A stretch of 64,000 bases of DNA from Pegea sp. RAD2-039 (Eukaryota; Chordata; Thaliacea; Salpida; Salpidae): contig JAQGEQ010000354.1 in the NCBI GenBank assembly GCA_034620365.1, positions 124,001-188,000 of the forward strand, written 5' to 3'. Shown piece after piece: positions 11,133-23,834 of this stretch; the first letter of the stretch is position 1; the number at the start of each line of letters is the position of its first letter. The notes under the pieces are model-generated. The model was not told the origin of the DNA. It saw nothing but the letters and a program-made list of their open reading frames with translations, and did no database searches. Both the position numbers and the translations under genes were made by a program.

Positions 11133-13087
11133 ATGGATTCATCTCGTTTATCAACTTTTGTAATTGCAATTCTTTTGATTGTCTATGGAAGTTTTAGGTT
11201 TGTTATAAAATCATTTTGATAGAAACATGACTTTTACAAGTTGTCCAAATTCCATCACTTATTAATTACTTCCTCAAAGTTAAACAAAAATGTTTAATTA
11301 ATTTTTTTATCTTTTGATTAATGATTTAAAATCGTTTTTTTACTGATTAAGTTGAGATATTTTTAATTTTTCAACCCTTTTTTTAGATCATTAAATATTG
11401 ATTATGAAAATTCAACAAAAGAAAATGCCGAGTCGAATACAGAATCAGGTATTTTAAACGCTTCAAAGAAATATTTAAAATAGAAATGTCAGTCATTTTT
11501 TCTGACTTTTATTTTTAATATACTTTTTTTAATCAATAGTGCAAATAGCAGAATTGATCTAAAAACTGACATTTTCTATTTACAGCATCAAACTTTCAAA
11601 CAATTAACACAACACAAGCTATCTGTCTACCAATAGGAGCTTCCTTGTCTCTACTTTTTATGTTTTTCTTCTTTGATTCCATGCAAATTGTGTTTGCTAT
11701 CTGTACAGCAGGTTGTATTTAATCCAAATCTCAAAAAATTGAATATTTATCCGACAACTTGTTTGTAGTTTTGGCAGCTTCTGCATTTGCTTTTCTCATG
11801 TTACCCTTATGCCAGTTTATGATGAGACCTTGCACAACTACCAAAAAGTAATTTCAATCACTAACCAGCAGACATTGACTGACAAATTTGTCAGATTATC
11901 TTTTGGATGTTGTGGACGTTTTACACCAGCTGAATTATTATCTTTACTTCTATCGACACTTTTTGTGTCAGTATGGATCTGTACAGGACATTGGATCTTA
12001 ATGGACGGTAATCTAATCCCATAAACATCTTCATCATCTTCAAAATAAATCTTTTTAGCTCTCAGCATGGGATTATGTGTCTCAATGATTGCTCTTTTGA
12101 GATTACCAAGTCTCAAAGTATCCTGTCTGCTTCTTTCTGGTCTTCTTATATACGACGTCTTTTGGGTTTTCTTTTCTTCATATTTGTTCAGCACCAACGT
12201 GATGGTTCAGGTTGCAACAGCACAAGCCGACAACCCGGTAACCTGACACGTCCTCCTTATCACCTTACAACAATTCTTTCTAATGCTTCATCACCATCTC
12301 CACCCCTTTTCTTAATTTTATTACAGATCGAATTTTAGATAATTTCACGCATCAATGAGTACAAAACAACTTTTCGTCACGCTTTATTAATTCAACCAAA
12401 CATTCGAACTGATGACGTCACACGAATATTGATGACGTCATATTATGTGCAGGTGGGCTTGTTAGCTAGAAAAATCAACGGTGCAGCTTCAAACGGTAAA
12501 GAAGTCCCCCAACTATCCCTTCCTGGCAAACTAGTCTTCCCAAGGTGCCCCTAAACCTCTTCTGATCCACAAATAACTGATTTTTGATCCCAGCTTCGAT
12601 TCAAAAGATTCAAAAAACGAGCGCTTCAGTATGTTAGGTCTTGGCGACATCGTGATGCCGGGTTTACTGCTTTGTTTCGTTCTACGATACGATAACTACA
12701 AAAAGCGCAAACTAGAAGGTGAAAGTTGTGCCCCAACACCGCCAGGACGTCTGTTGTATCGGGTCAGGTACTTTCATTGTACCTTGATCGGCTATTTTGT
12801 TGGTGAGTTCATTGTGAAGTTGAAATGAAAAAGTTTTCAGCAATTCTCTGCTTCATAGGTTTGGTGACGGCTACAGTCGCGTCTGAAGTCAACCGTAACG
12901 CACAACCCGCTCTTCTGTATTTAGTTCCTTTTACTTTATTGCCTCTAATCACAATGGCTTACATCAAAGTCAGTTTTTCTTCTTTTTTTTTCAATTGTAA
13001 ATCACCGATGTTTTATGACAGGGTGATTTGAAACAGATGTGGAGTACTCCATTCGTAACCACCACTCAACGTTTTATCGAAGTTTAG
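11133..13087 (+). CDS. SPPL3: Signal peptide peptidase-like 3 (SPPL3), intramembrane aspartyl protease, ten exons
   Basis: Exons 11133-11197, 11387-11448, 11586-11711, 11769-11847, 11895-12007, 12059-12237, 12453-12544, 12594-12802, 12859-12968 and 13022-13087 join with perfect phase to a 366-residue protein (human SPPL3 about 384). The catalytic aspartates are in [11 protein letters not shown] (Asp181) and [10 protein letters not shown] (Asp257), and the PAL motif is in QPALLYLVP (325-327). The start [26 protein letters not shown] segment aligns with human residues from about 12, so a short N-terminal piece is absent or differs. SPPL3 is a multi-pass Golgi protease that cleaves type II membrane proteins such as glycosyltransferases. 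Intron 6 (12238-12452) holds two TGACGTCA sites. The start ATG is the only plausible one in this exon. Confidence 0.96.
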
Positions 13088-13780
13088 ATGATTTTCTTGA
13101 TCCTTTTTGAACTTTTTTTTATTTCTTGTCTGCCCTATTTTTACTACGACTTCGTTGATGATTATTTCCGCTAGGTAGCGCTTTGAAGGAGGAAATTATG
13201 TCTCGAGTTGTCATGCCAACATGAAGCTCTTTAAATCAGCTGTTTGTTTTTATCGTTTTTAACATCTTTTCAAATAAACTGATGAAGCTGTCTTTTTATG
13301 TTTTTTAACAGTTTTTTTGATCCTATATTAGGTAAGAATTTGTAAATAACAACAACTTGTTGAATTTGTAAATAACAAGAAGAGGGTTGTGTTTGTTAAA
13401 TATTTTTACTTTTTTTTTTCTTCATATTTTGACGTCTGTGATAATCGCATTTTTCATTTTATTTGTTGTAATAAACAAAAGTTTTGTGAATTACACGTGA
13501 CATTTTATTAAGCTTAATCAAACAGCGCCTTCTAACGACAGCATGCATTACATCAGACGCTGAAAATATAAAAAAATTCAACACAAGCAAGCTAACATTG
13601 TCGAAAAAGTCTATTTTACAAACCAATAATACTATCTAAGGCATTAAAATTGAAGATATAAAATTTAAGTTCGATTTGTACAATTTAAAATATGTTCTAG
13701 AAATTTCTATATATGGGCATGAGAGGATTTACAGAAAAGGCACAGACACTTGAATAAAAGAATTTTGATGAAAGTTGTTC
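13088..13780. other. Convergent intergenic spacer between SPPL3 and calpain
   Basis: This stretch holds the 3'UTRs of two convergent genes. AATAAA at about 13469-13474 (plus) and its complement TTTATT at 13504-13509 (minus AATAAA) lie within 40 bases of each other, so the two transcripts probably end close together or overlap. No reading frame of note. Confidence 0.5.
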
Positions 13781-16700
13781 TTAAGAGTACATTGTAGTCA
13801 TCAACCACTAGAAAGAAAAAGGAATATTAATTAAATGAATATTTGAAGAAACGAATCAATTACCTCGTCAAGAGTTAGTGATGCTTTATCAGAATTTCCT
13901 CGGAAAGCTGAGTAAGAATCTGTAAGAATGAAATTTGTGACAAATTAATAATATTTTCGTGATAACAGTTTCGATTTGTGAATCAACAACTCTAGTTGAA
14001 TCCTACAATGATCCCGAGTTAATTAAAAGCCAGTTTAGTTAGTTAACTCTTTCACTAACAAACTTTTGCGCTTATTAATTGAAGGTGTCGAGGCTTCAGC
14101 TTCAATATCGAAACAAGCTACTACTAGAATAAGGTGCTCCTCATAAAACTTTGTAAGCAAGTGGCGAGGTTTTAGAACCATCAAATACTTGTTATTCAAC
14201 AAAATCGAGACGAACAATGTAACAAATAGAGTTGTGGTAACAAGATCAAGTAGTTTTGTGTTGAATAACAAATCAACTAACATCAAAGCTGATATTTAAC
14301 AAGAAATAAAATCAGTTAGAATTGATTATTTGGCTAATATCGATTTTCCAACTCCACTAACACGTTAGTTTCCATTGATTTGAGAAAAACAGAAAAAGTT
14401 GAAAAATGTTGAAGCTATCGAAGAAAATGATTTTGAAAACTGCTGAAGTTGATATTTAAATGTTAAGTTGTAATCGAAATATTTGATAATAAATAGAATA
14501 ATGAAATGAAAACTTACTAAACATCGTTTCAAGTCTCACTGACATCAAAACAAAGTCATCTAATGTAACTTCGAGTGTTTTGCTCGCGTATCTCACACAC
14601 AACATCTGATAGAGTCGGCTACTTAGTGAATATCCTACAAATGAAGAAATTAGAGATTGAAAATCAACAAGTCAGCATAAAGTACTCGCCTGCATCACTT
14701 AAAGCATTTCGGAGTTCGTAAAGATTGAAGGTTCCGTTATCATCACGATCAAATTGTTTGAAGCAAGACTACAATACAAGATTTGATTTAAAGGTTCAAA
14801 GAGCTGATGAAGATAAAAGACTCACAATCCATTTTCGCACTATTATCCACAAAGCTTTGAATTCTTCATAATCCAGTTTACCTGATTGAGTGACCTTCAA
14901 CATAAGTTAATGAAGAATTAACCAACTTATTTTACATCTTTATACATACATCTGTAAGAGCAACCATACTCCTACATGCTTCCATACTGAACCCTTTGAA
15001 GGTTCCAACCTTTGCGTCTAAAATTTCATTTTTAATTGAAGTTAAAAGTATTTTTTAATTTACTTTTTTTCATCACAGTGTTGATGATGTCTTGGAGTTC
15101 AAAAGCATCAATTTCGCCATCCTAAAACTTTGACTTTTAAAAGTTGTTTGAACAACAAATAAATTACCTCTCCTGTGAGTTGATCGAACAAGATTTTGAA
15201 TTTCTTAGCATTCTCTGAATCTTCTTCCTTTAAAGATACAAAAATGAACAAAAACAAACAAAATTGAATCAACAAAACAATAAACAACAATAACAATAAC
15301 AAAAAGAAATCGGAAATTGAACAAAGCATTTTCAGAACAAATTATTTGAAGTTTAATTCATGCTACCTTTCCCATTTTACCAACAAATATTGAAGTTCTT
15401 TCTGTATACTTTTAGATGAAGATAGAATTAGATGAAAATCAGGTAATTATCAAATTACTAAATACAATTGCTCGCTGTCTAAGCTTACCAGTTTTACTGA
15501 TAACTTGTCATCACTCAAATTCAACTTTAGTTTAAGATGAATAAAAATTGATAAAAAACCGAAAAATTCAAATAAAATGAGAGAAATAGAACTTACATGA
15601 GGAGGAGTATTATATGGCGTGATCTTCTGTTCAGTTTTGGTATCAAGTTCGCTGTAAAATGATTGGTTTAGTTGTGATCTTCATCAACCAATCAGAATTC
15701 ACCTGGTCTTGGAACGCTTCTCAGTGAAGATACGAAGCAAAAAATCTGCTTCCTCATTGGCTGAAAATGTCGATGGAACTATGACGTAATTTCCGGGTGG
15801 AAGTTTGAATCGTTGTGAGTTTTCTCGTAAGTTGATGAAGTTTCGAGATCTAGCCACTGATTGGTTGTAAAGGAAGAAGTCTTTCTTTAAAGGCTGGTTT
15901 TTTGGCATTCCTTTTTTTAACTTCGAAGTAAATATTTGGATAGTTTTAAAAGCTATCAAGTCGAAAATCAAATTTACTTTGAAAGAATAGAATTAAAAGA
16001 AAACGCCCAGAAAACTCACTGCATAAATGGCGAAACCGATCGTGAATAATCCTTCACCCTTTGCTTTCTGTCTTCTTCGATTTTTTTGAAGCAAAGACAC
16101 AATAAAACTGCATCCAAGCTGATTATCAGTCGGATCATCATCTTCTTCTTCCAACGTCAGATGATATTGAGGATTAATCCAAAAAGTATCTTCAAAAACC
16201 AACTTTTAATCAAAATAATTAAAGATGAAGATTAGAGATCACCTGGGAAGTTTCTACATCCACCAGCAGTACATCCACGGATCCAGCGACCTTCATGATA
16301 AGCAGCAACCCAGTTGGTTTGATCCTCATCATCTTCAATTGCGTCTGGACCCAAATTACAGATCTCCAATTTAGTGAAGTTGCGGAGAAAGTCGTTAAAA
16401 GCCATCCTGAAATAGATCTCGTCTTCTGAGGATGTTTATGAGATTGGGATTGAGTAAGTTCTTCGATTTTTTATGTTTATTTTGAATCGATTTCAAGATT
16501 TGAGAATTTATTCAAGTGAAAATTTGTGGCAAGTTGAAAGATAAGAAAAGTTGTGACGTGGAACTCTAGTGTTAGAACTAACAAGTTATCAATCATTCAA
16601 TTTACCAGAATTCACCATCTTCATCAAACTCTACATCCAATCTACTCTTCTCACCAGGAACAGAATTCCATGTCGGAGAGCTGATCAATTTCAACAGTTT

Positions 16701-19598
16701 TTCGGTGAATTAAACTTCTTGGTGACTCACCTGTCACTCCAAGGTCCATTCCATTCAACCTGACCCCAAGGATTACGAACACGAATCAACTGTTGCCCAT
16801 TACCTAACTGAAATTACATCAATTGTAAGAAATATCATCTTCTGATGACTTTTCTACTTTTTCAACACCAGTTAAACTGTAAGCATGTCCCAACATCAAA
16901 CCATTCCCAAGTTTCACCTCCTGCTGACTTGGATTTTGTGTCTGTAAACAACATTGATCTTTATAAGTAATGCCAAAAGATAAAGTTGCTTTTCAAACTG
17001 AAGAAATTTGCAGATAAAAGCAGTTGGTGGTCGAGCGGTTACTCGAAGTTATATTTAGATATCAGCTGCTTTCTCGTGGGACTCAGTTGCTGGTTGGATT
17101 ATTGGATTTTTGTTGTTTCCGAAAGAAAATTGAAATCCCGTTTATTAGAAGTAAATGAAAAAAGTGAAATTGAAAAATCAGATTGCAATAATCGAAATAA
17201 AAATGGATTTTTGAATTTTGTAAATTCCCCTGAATTTGCATTTGTTGAATAGGTTCAAATATTTGATAAAAAATTGAAGCTATATGGAAATAGACAACTA
17301 TTTGGTTAGTTAATTTGGTATGCTTTAAGCATTTTTACAAAAAGTCATAAAAAGTACTTCCAATTAAAAAGATTTATGAAAATATTAGAAAACAATTGTG
17401 AAACTGAAGCAGCAAAACCATTAATTTGTAGAATATTTAATTAAGTTTTGTGAAAATGTATTTGTTGAAATTATAGAAATCTTTTATAACCAACTTCTTG
17501 ATAAATGTTTAAACTAAAAATGAGTGAATGAAAATCAACCATCACGAAACATACTTCAATTGCGCAACTCATAAGCGCTCCTTTCTTTAAAGACTTTTCC
17601 ATCATTGCAAATAGACGTTTTGGTGGACTTTTCAACTCAATCAGTTCAGTTACACCTCCAGTAAAGTCTTCCATGGCTTCAGAGGCACTACCACCTTTTA
17701 ATGCTTCATAAGATCCATTTAATCTAACAAAAGTTGATTTAAAAACTGAACAACTTTCACAGAATTACTTTGCATAAGCCTTTTCCAACAATGCGCTCCA
17801 AAATTCGTTTTTTTCAGCAGAATGTAAGTAAACCAGCTTCCCTTTATAAGTCGGTAATAAATCATCGATGATAACATCAATCCAAGCACCATACTAAAAA
17901 AAGCTTTCATTAAATGACTAGTTTCTAAAATAGTAGCTCGTGAAGTTATACAATTTGATCGTCTTATGTGAGGTTACAAATACCTGCCAAAACTGAAAAT
18001 GAAACATTCCACAGTAATCTCCTTGAGCAAAACTTTGATCACTTGGTAATATCCGGTATAATAAATCATCATTCAGTGAAAGTGAAGCAATAGCAGCAAG
18101 CAACCAGCAGTCGCCTGATTAAGTGATGATAATGTGATGAAAATATGAGATTGGACCTCACCTAATTCTCCCTGCACAACATCAAATCTACTGGCTCCTC
18201 CCACAAACAGTTGTGGGTCTTTACAAATCTCCTGGATGAGGAAAAGATTTGTGAATAAATAGAAATAAATACTGCTGATTGTAATTAAGTTTGAACTTGA
18301 AAAGGTTGGAACAATTTCTTAGTGATTTTAGTAAACAGTTTTCAATCACAAAACGTAAAAATGGAATTGTTGTTAGGGTGGTTTTAAGTTTTGTTTTTAC
18401 ATTTTATTCTAAACGATCACTTATCTGCAAAAGAATCTATTTTATCTTTCAGTTTTAAATGTTTAAAAGCATGTTAAAAATTTCGCCTGCCAAATTTTAC
18501 AAAGATAGTGACAACAAAAAGCTTAAAAACAAAAACAACCCCAAAAAATATGTTAAAAATAAACAAGAAAATAGTTAGTGACGTATTTGATGTAAAAACA
18601 CTTTGACTCTGGGGACTAGGGATTGAAGCTTAAATTACAGTAGTTGGAAATGCAACTTTTGGACAAGCACCAATAAAATGTTTTTATCTGTAATCTATTT
18701 CTCCTTAGTTACAATCTAAATATTTACTTTAACAATTTATCAGTTAAGATTTTTCTTTTAATAATTCATTACAAAGATGTAGCTTAAATATTAATTTAAA
18801 GTTATTTAAAATAGATAAGTCTAAAGGTAATTAACTGGTTGAAGAGCTAATAACATCTGGTTAAGTTCAACATTAGATATTGCGATAAAAATAGGTTGGT
18901 ATTACTTAGAAGGTTTCTCAATTATATTAAACTTTACTTATCTATTAAAAAAGATTAAAGAAAATTCAAAACTTTGTAAAAAGAAATAATTATTCTGTGA
19001 TGTTTAAGATAAAAATATGAAAAACAGGATATGTTGAAAGTTATATACAATGATATGACATTGATGTAACCCTAAAAAGGCGTTGCAAAAGTAATAGCTT
19101 AATAGGTAAGTGAGGAGAAAGTACTTCGTGGGTATTTCAGTTTGCTGTTTAATCTATCAAACTCTTTAAACATAAATCAGTAAAAAAATATGACAGATAT
19201 TTACATGAGGTCTTCTCCATTCAAATCTCATTTTAGGGCGCTGACTATAGAATAATGAAGAGTCATTAGGAGGGAATTCAGGATCTTCAAAAAGCTTTCT
19301 ATTTTTCTGACACTCTTCTTTTAGCTGCGAAAAGCTTTTGCCATCTATATTGAAAGCTGAGTCAGGGCTTTTTACACTGAAACGTTTTCTAGAAAATCAA
19401 ATGATTAAACATTAAAATGATGATAAATTCATTAAACTCAAATCAAAGCTACCTTTCTGGCAGTGTAGGTATAAAAGTTGGGTTTGTTGAAGGTTTTTTT
19501 ATTGTGAACATGCTGATTTTGTTCCCAAACCACCCTGCATCTGGTGACGGCATATCAGCCGGTATTGACCGAATTGTTCTTTTATAATAGTATGGCAT
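13781..19598 (-). CDS. Classical calpain (Ca2+-dependent cysteine protease with penta-EF-hand), 23 exons
   Basis: Twenty-three exons run from ATG at 19598 to TAA at 13781 and join in phase to 759 residues. The order is that of classical calpains. An N-terminal stretch of about 110 residues leads into the CysPc protease core with the triad Cys136 ([14 protein letters not shown]), His294 ([12 protein letters not shown]) and Asn315 (IRVRNPWG). Next comes a C2-like domain ([19 protein letters not shown], the acidic LEEEDDDP loop, [21 protein letters not shown]). The C-terminus is a penta-EF-hand domain ([35 protein letters not shown]) ending SYSAFRG...WLMTTMYS. It includes three very small exons (15489-15524, 15367-15408, 13781-13807) and one GC-AG intron (14689-14635). 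Regulation by calcium is inferred from the family. Orthology to a numbered calpain is not resolved. A 5' non-coding exon is likely, since TTTTTTAG precedes the start. Confidence 0.95.
17022..17105 (+). other. tRNA-Ser/Leu-like fossil in a calpain intron
   Basis: Inside a calpain intron, on the opposite strand, GCAGTTGGTGGTCGAGCGG followed by TTA resembles the 5' half of a tRNA-Ser or tRNA-Leu gene including a good A box. About 64 bases downstream GGTTGGATT is a degenerate B box. I cannot fold a complete cloverleaf, so a tRNA pseudogene or the head of a tRNA-derived SINE is more likely than a working gene. A chance match cannot be excluded. Confidence 0.25.
18232..19204 (-). other. Long calpain intron 2
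   Basis: This 973-nt intron between coding exons 2 and 3 of the calpain gene is far longer than most others in the gene. It is AT-rich and shows no second gene, repeat array or recognised element. Confidence 0.7.
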
Positions 19599-22500
19599 GC
19601 TACTTATACTAAAAAATAAACATAAAACCAATCTTATTGCAATGCTGAAACAAAAAAATACTGTTTTGACAAAAAATCACTTCAAAATCTATTTTTACTG
19701 AAACAAAATTCTCTTCTTCTAATTATCTCTTAAAAGGTTTTTTGAGTTGCAACTAAATTTTATCAAGTAAACATAAGAAAAAATGGGAATGAGACAGCAT
19801 TTTTTAGATAAAAACAAGCTTGTAAAAGCCACACATATTAAAATACAAGCAAAATTTATGTTTAAAATATTTATTAAAAGTAACAAATTAGTTCAATTTT
19901 AATTGAAAATAAAAGTGCCAAAAAGTTTACCTTTTTGAACCTACTGAGTAAAAAATATGACATTTATATCTTTGATAAAAAATTTACTATAATAATAAAT
20001 AACAATAATACATTTATGGTAAACAATTTCAGCTTTGCCATCTTTTAATTTCCAAGTTTATTAAGTTTTACTAATTAGTTCAAAAATAATTTTACAATAT
20101 TTAAACAGCTAAGAAAATATCTTTAGATTGAAAAAGGTATATTTAGTCTGATAACAGAAGTTAGTAATGAAAAAAGTTTCAAAAGTTGTTTATCTCAAAT
20201 AAATATGCTGAATGACAAATACATTAGTAAACTTTTTTAAGAAAAATAATTTATAGCTCATAGCCCACAAACTTCATGGTTTATGAAAATAAATAACAAT
20301 TAAAAAAAATTATCATAACAAATCTGGATTATTATTCAGTTTAATTATGACTAAAAAAGCATTAAGATAGAAGAATAAACCTAAAATCATTTTAAACTAT
20401 TTATAAAACCAACTTATTGAAATGAGTTAAATCATAGATAAATTTTAGGTAACTTCTAACGTTTAATATATACACAACTATTTTTATATTACTTAATAAT
20501 ATTATTTTGGAAATAATAAACTAAAGTTATATTAAGTAATAAACAATAAACAAACTAATTATTTTTTTGGCTGATTAGTATTAAACACCTTTATATTGAT
20601 ATCCAAAAACACCTAAATAAATATAAATTAAATCAGAATAAACAAAGTCTTTAGGAGTTAGAAAACAAAATACGAATGAAAGTAAATTAATATAAAACCT
20701 TTCACATTTACTTTACAATATTATTAATAAAATTAATAATTAGTAAATTAAATGCGGTGTAATTAAAATTATCGATTAATTAAATTCAAAAATTATTACG
20801 CTATTCTTAGTAATTGAATCAAAAATTAAATGATCAGCAACATAATCTGCGGACTCTTATCACTAAACTATGCAGCATAAAAACTTTTATTAAATTGTAA
20901 ACAAAGTAGTACCCGGTGTGGAAGTCATCAAAGCATGAAGCTGTTTGAAAAACAAAAGTTTGTACAAAGCGGCGTTTCAAATTTAAAAAGGGGAATTTTA
21001 TTTATTTCTTTACAATTTTTAAATTATAACCTAATTTTGTAAAATATATACAAACTGTTTCACATATTTTGTATAAAAACTTTTAATTTAAAAATTTCAA
21101 ATTTTATAAACCCAAATTGAACATTTTTATAAACTAACTTTCTTAGCACTATAACTAAAATAAAAAATAAAAATTTTAATAAAAATGTATTTCTAATTTT
21201 CTATTAGTATGAGTATGAATACTATGAAATTATTATTTTATAAACCCAAAGCTTGATTTATAAAACACATATTGAGGGTAACAACTGGATGAGTTGATTT
21301 GACGAGCTAATCTGTTTGAGCTCTTCAAGTCTTATTAAGGTGATTGAATGAAATAAAATAATCGAAATTCTGGTATTTTCTGTAAAACCTACTTTGAAGG
21401 TAATGTGAATGCAGAAAGAGCAGCTATAAGAATGTATATTTGACTACTCAATCAACACTTTATTCAAAATTAATTATCAAATATCTTTTCATATCATTTT
21501 TTTTCGATCACTTGCCGTTTATAAAAGTACTTTAATGATGTTGGTGACTTCTTTTATATTTATTTTTCAGCAATTTATTGATTCATGCAATTTTTTGCTG
21601 CTATTAAGATTTCTTAAAAGTAATTACTTCGTTTATTGTTTGTTTTCATATTGTTTATTTTTTATATTATCTCTATCATTTATATATCTTGGATTATTTA
21701 TTTTTATTACTATTTTTATGGCTTTTGGAAATATTGACTAATATATCAGTTGATATTAATGTAATTTTAAATTTAACATTTATTCATTTTTTGATTTTAT
21801 TTTCAAAATTAATCTTATCAAGTACTTTAGCTTTTTTCATTCTATTTTTGTTCAAATTCGGTTAATAAAAATGTTCTACCTTTTTAATACGTTTTGATAG
21901 TTTCCATAACTTTATTATTAATTCTAATCTTAGCAAACAACTAATATGTTCTGCTTACTTATTAGTCAAATAATATTGGAGCGTTTTTATTTTACGGCAA
22001 AGGTTGTTTATTTTCATATCACTTAGAAACAAAATTATAACTTTTATTTATTGATTACATATAGATAGTTAAAATAAAACAATAAGAAATTTTCTTATGT
22101 AATTTATGTTTTTAAATTACTCTTATTTACCTTTAAAAAATACAAAGTCCCTAAAGTATACATTGTTTTTGCATGAATGGAACCGTGTATAATAACAATA
22201 ATGTAAAAAAATAACTTAAAGATAAATTGATTATTTTTTTTATTTGCAACAGGCTATGAAAATATTCATTAAGACACATAAATTAATTTCTTTTAATTTA
22301 ATTGAAAATTGTTTTTCCAAGTTTTTCTAACGTGCTGAGTATCTTTTAATCGTTAAACTTTTTAATTACTTATTTAATCATTTCTTTTTACTTAATTTTT
22401 CGTTCACTACTCTTTGTTATGAGATCGTTATCTGCCTTAAAAATTGGCAGAATGTATAATTTTAGCCCTCAATAGAAACAGATACTCATTTTATAAACAC

Positions 22501-23834
22501 CAATAATTTGGTTGATACTTTCTTGATTGTTTTTAAAGATCACATCCAACACTAAAGTAGATGCCTCATTCAGAGCACTAACCTTTTTCTTCAGCATCAT
22601 CTACCACCATGCGAACAGTTGAAAAGTAAAACAAGTTCATTTTTTGTCTCGCCTCTAAATTCTTTCTTTTTTATTCCCTTTAAAAAACTTTTTGAAATAA
22701 TTTTCGCAAAACTTAAAATTGTTTAACAAGATTTAATAAGATTTTTTAGTTTTTATTTAAGGTTTGTCACAGCTTTCGTAAAAAAGAATTTTATTTAGAA
22801 GGGAAATTTTAGAATTCCTTCTACTTAATGGTCAGTTTTCGTAGATTAGATTTGATTAAGTTGTGACAATGTTCAAAGCCCGACCACAAACAAATGTGTT
22901 CATGAATATTTATGTTTCTATAAAAACTATGTATTTAGAAATGATTATTTTCTATTAAGTAAAGTTTTGCAGAAATTTGGTGGTGGTTAGAAGCCGCTCA
23001 AATGCACACAACAAAACTTGATAGCAATGTTCTTGAATTAATAATATAATTAACCATCAACATTCTTCAAAGACAAACTTATGAAAAATTGCAAAGTTAA
23101 AATAATTAATTGCAAACTCTGGTTATCTACTTATATTTTGATTATATACAGAAACGCTATTTTTTACTTACCAAATAGTTTAATGTAAAATTAAAACTAT
23201 AAATATTTATGTATAGTAAATATTATTGCTTTTACTTTTATCTTATAAAATCGACATGAAATATTTCTTTGAATTATAAATTTATATAATTATCTTTTAT
23301 TACTTTAAGATTTAATCCCAAAATATTAACTTTGTTAGCTCAAATACACCTTACTATAATTATAAATTAGGTTTAAACAAGATTTAGTTTGCTGTACATT
23401 TTATTACGAATATAATTTGAATTGTTTGTAAAGTTTACAATAGATATAAGTATAAGCTTTTGAAGATTAGAGCTTTTAGATAATGCTAATAAAACGTAAA
23501 TACAACGAAAACAAACTTTGATAAAAAATTAATAAAAAAAGTTGATTAAATTTAATAAATCTTTTACATTAAAAGATTGAATTTGCAAAACTTGGCTAAT
23601 GTGGGGTTTTGAACCATAACATGAAATAGATTAACTAATACGAGATTTGATTAGTAATTCATTCATACATATATAAAAAAAATATAAACTTCATTAAAAA
23701 TACAACATCAAATTTTCATCTATAAACAGGTGCATGATTAAAAAAAGAACAAAAAGATGAAAGAAATCTCAATTATTCTTACATTGATTTGCACAAAACT
23801 AGATTTGTCAGCAAGTGATCACATCAAATCCAAA
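19599..23834. other. AT-rich intergenic DNA between the calpain and Sp genes
   Basis: Over 4 kb of AT-rich sequence covers the 5' flank of the calpain gene and the 3' flank of the Sp gene. Open frames such as 21535-21741 are made of Phe/Leu/Ile codons from T-rich DNA and have no motif support. tRNA-like fragments (minus strand near 20830-20880 and 23590-23620) lack a complete A and B box pair. Confidence 0.5.

Noticed and set aside
21535..21741. 68-codon Phe/Leu/Ile-rich open frame on the plus strand
   Set aside because: Composition reflects T-rich DNA; no family motif, splice structure or conserved start.
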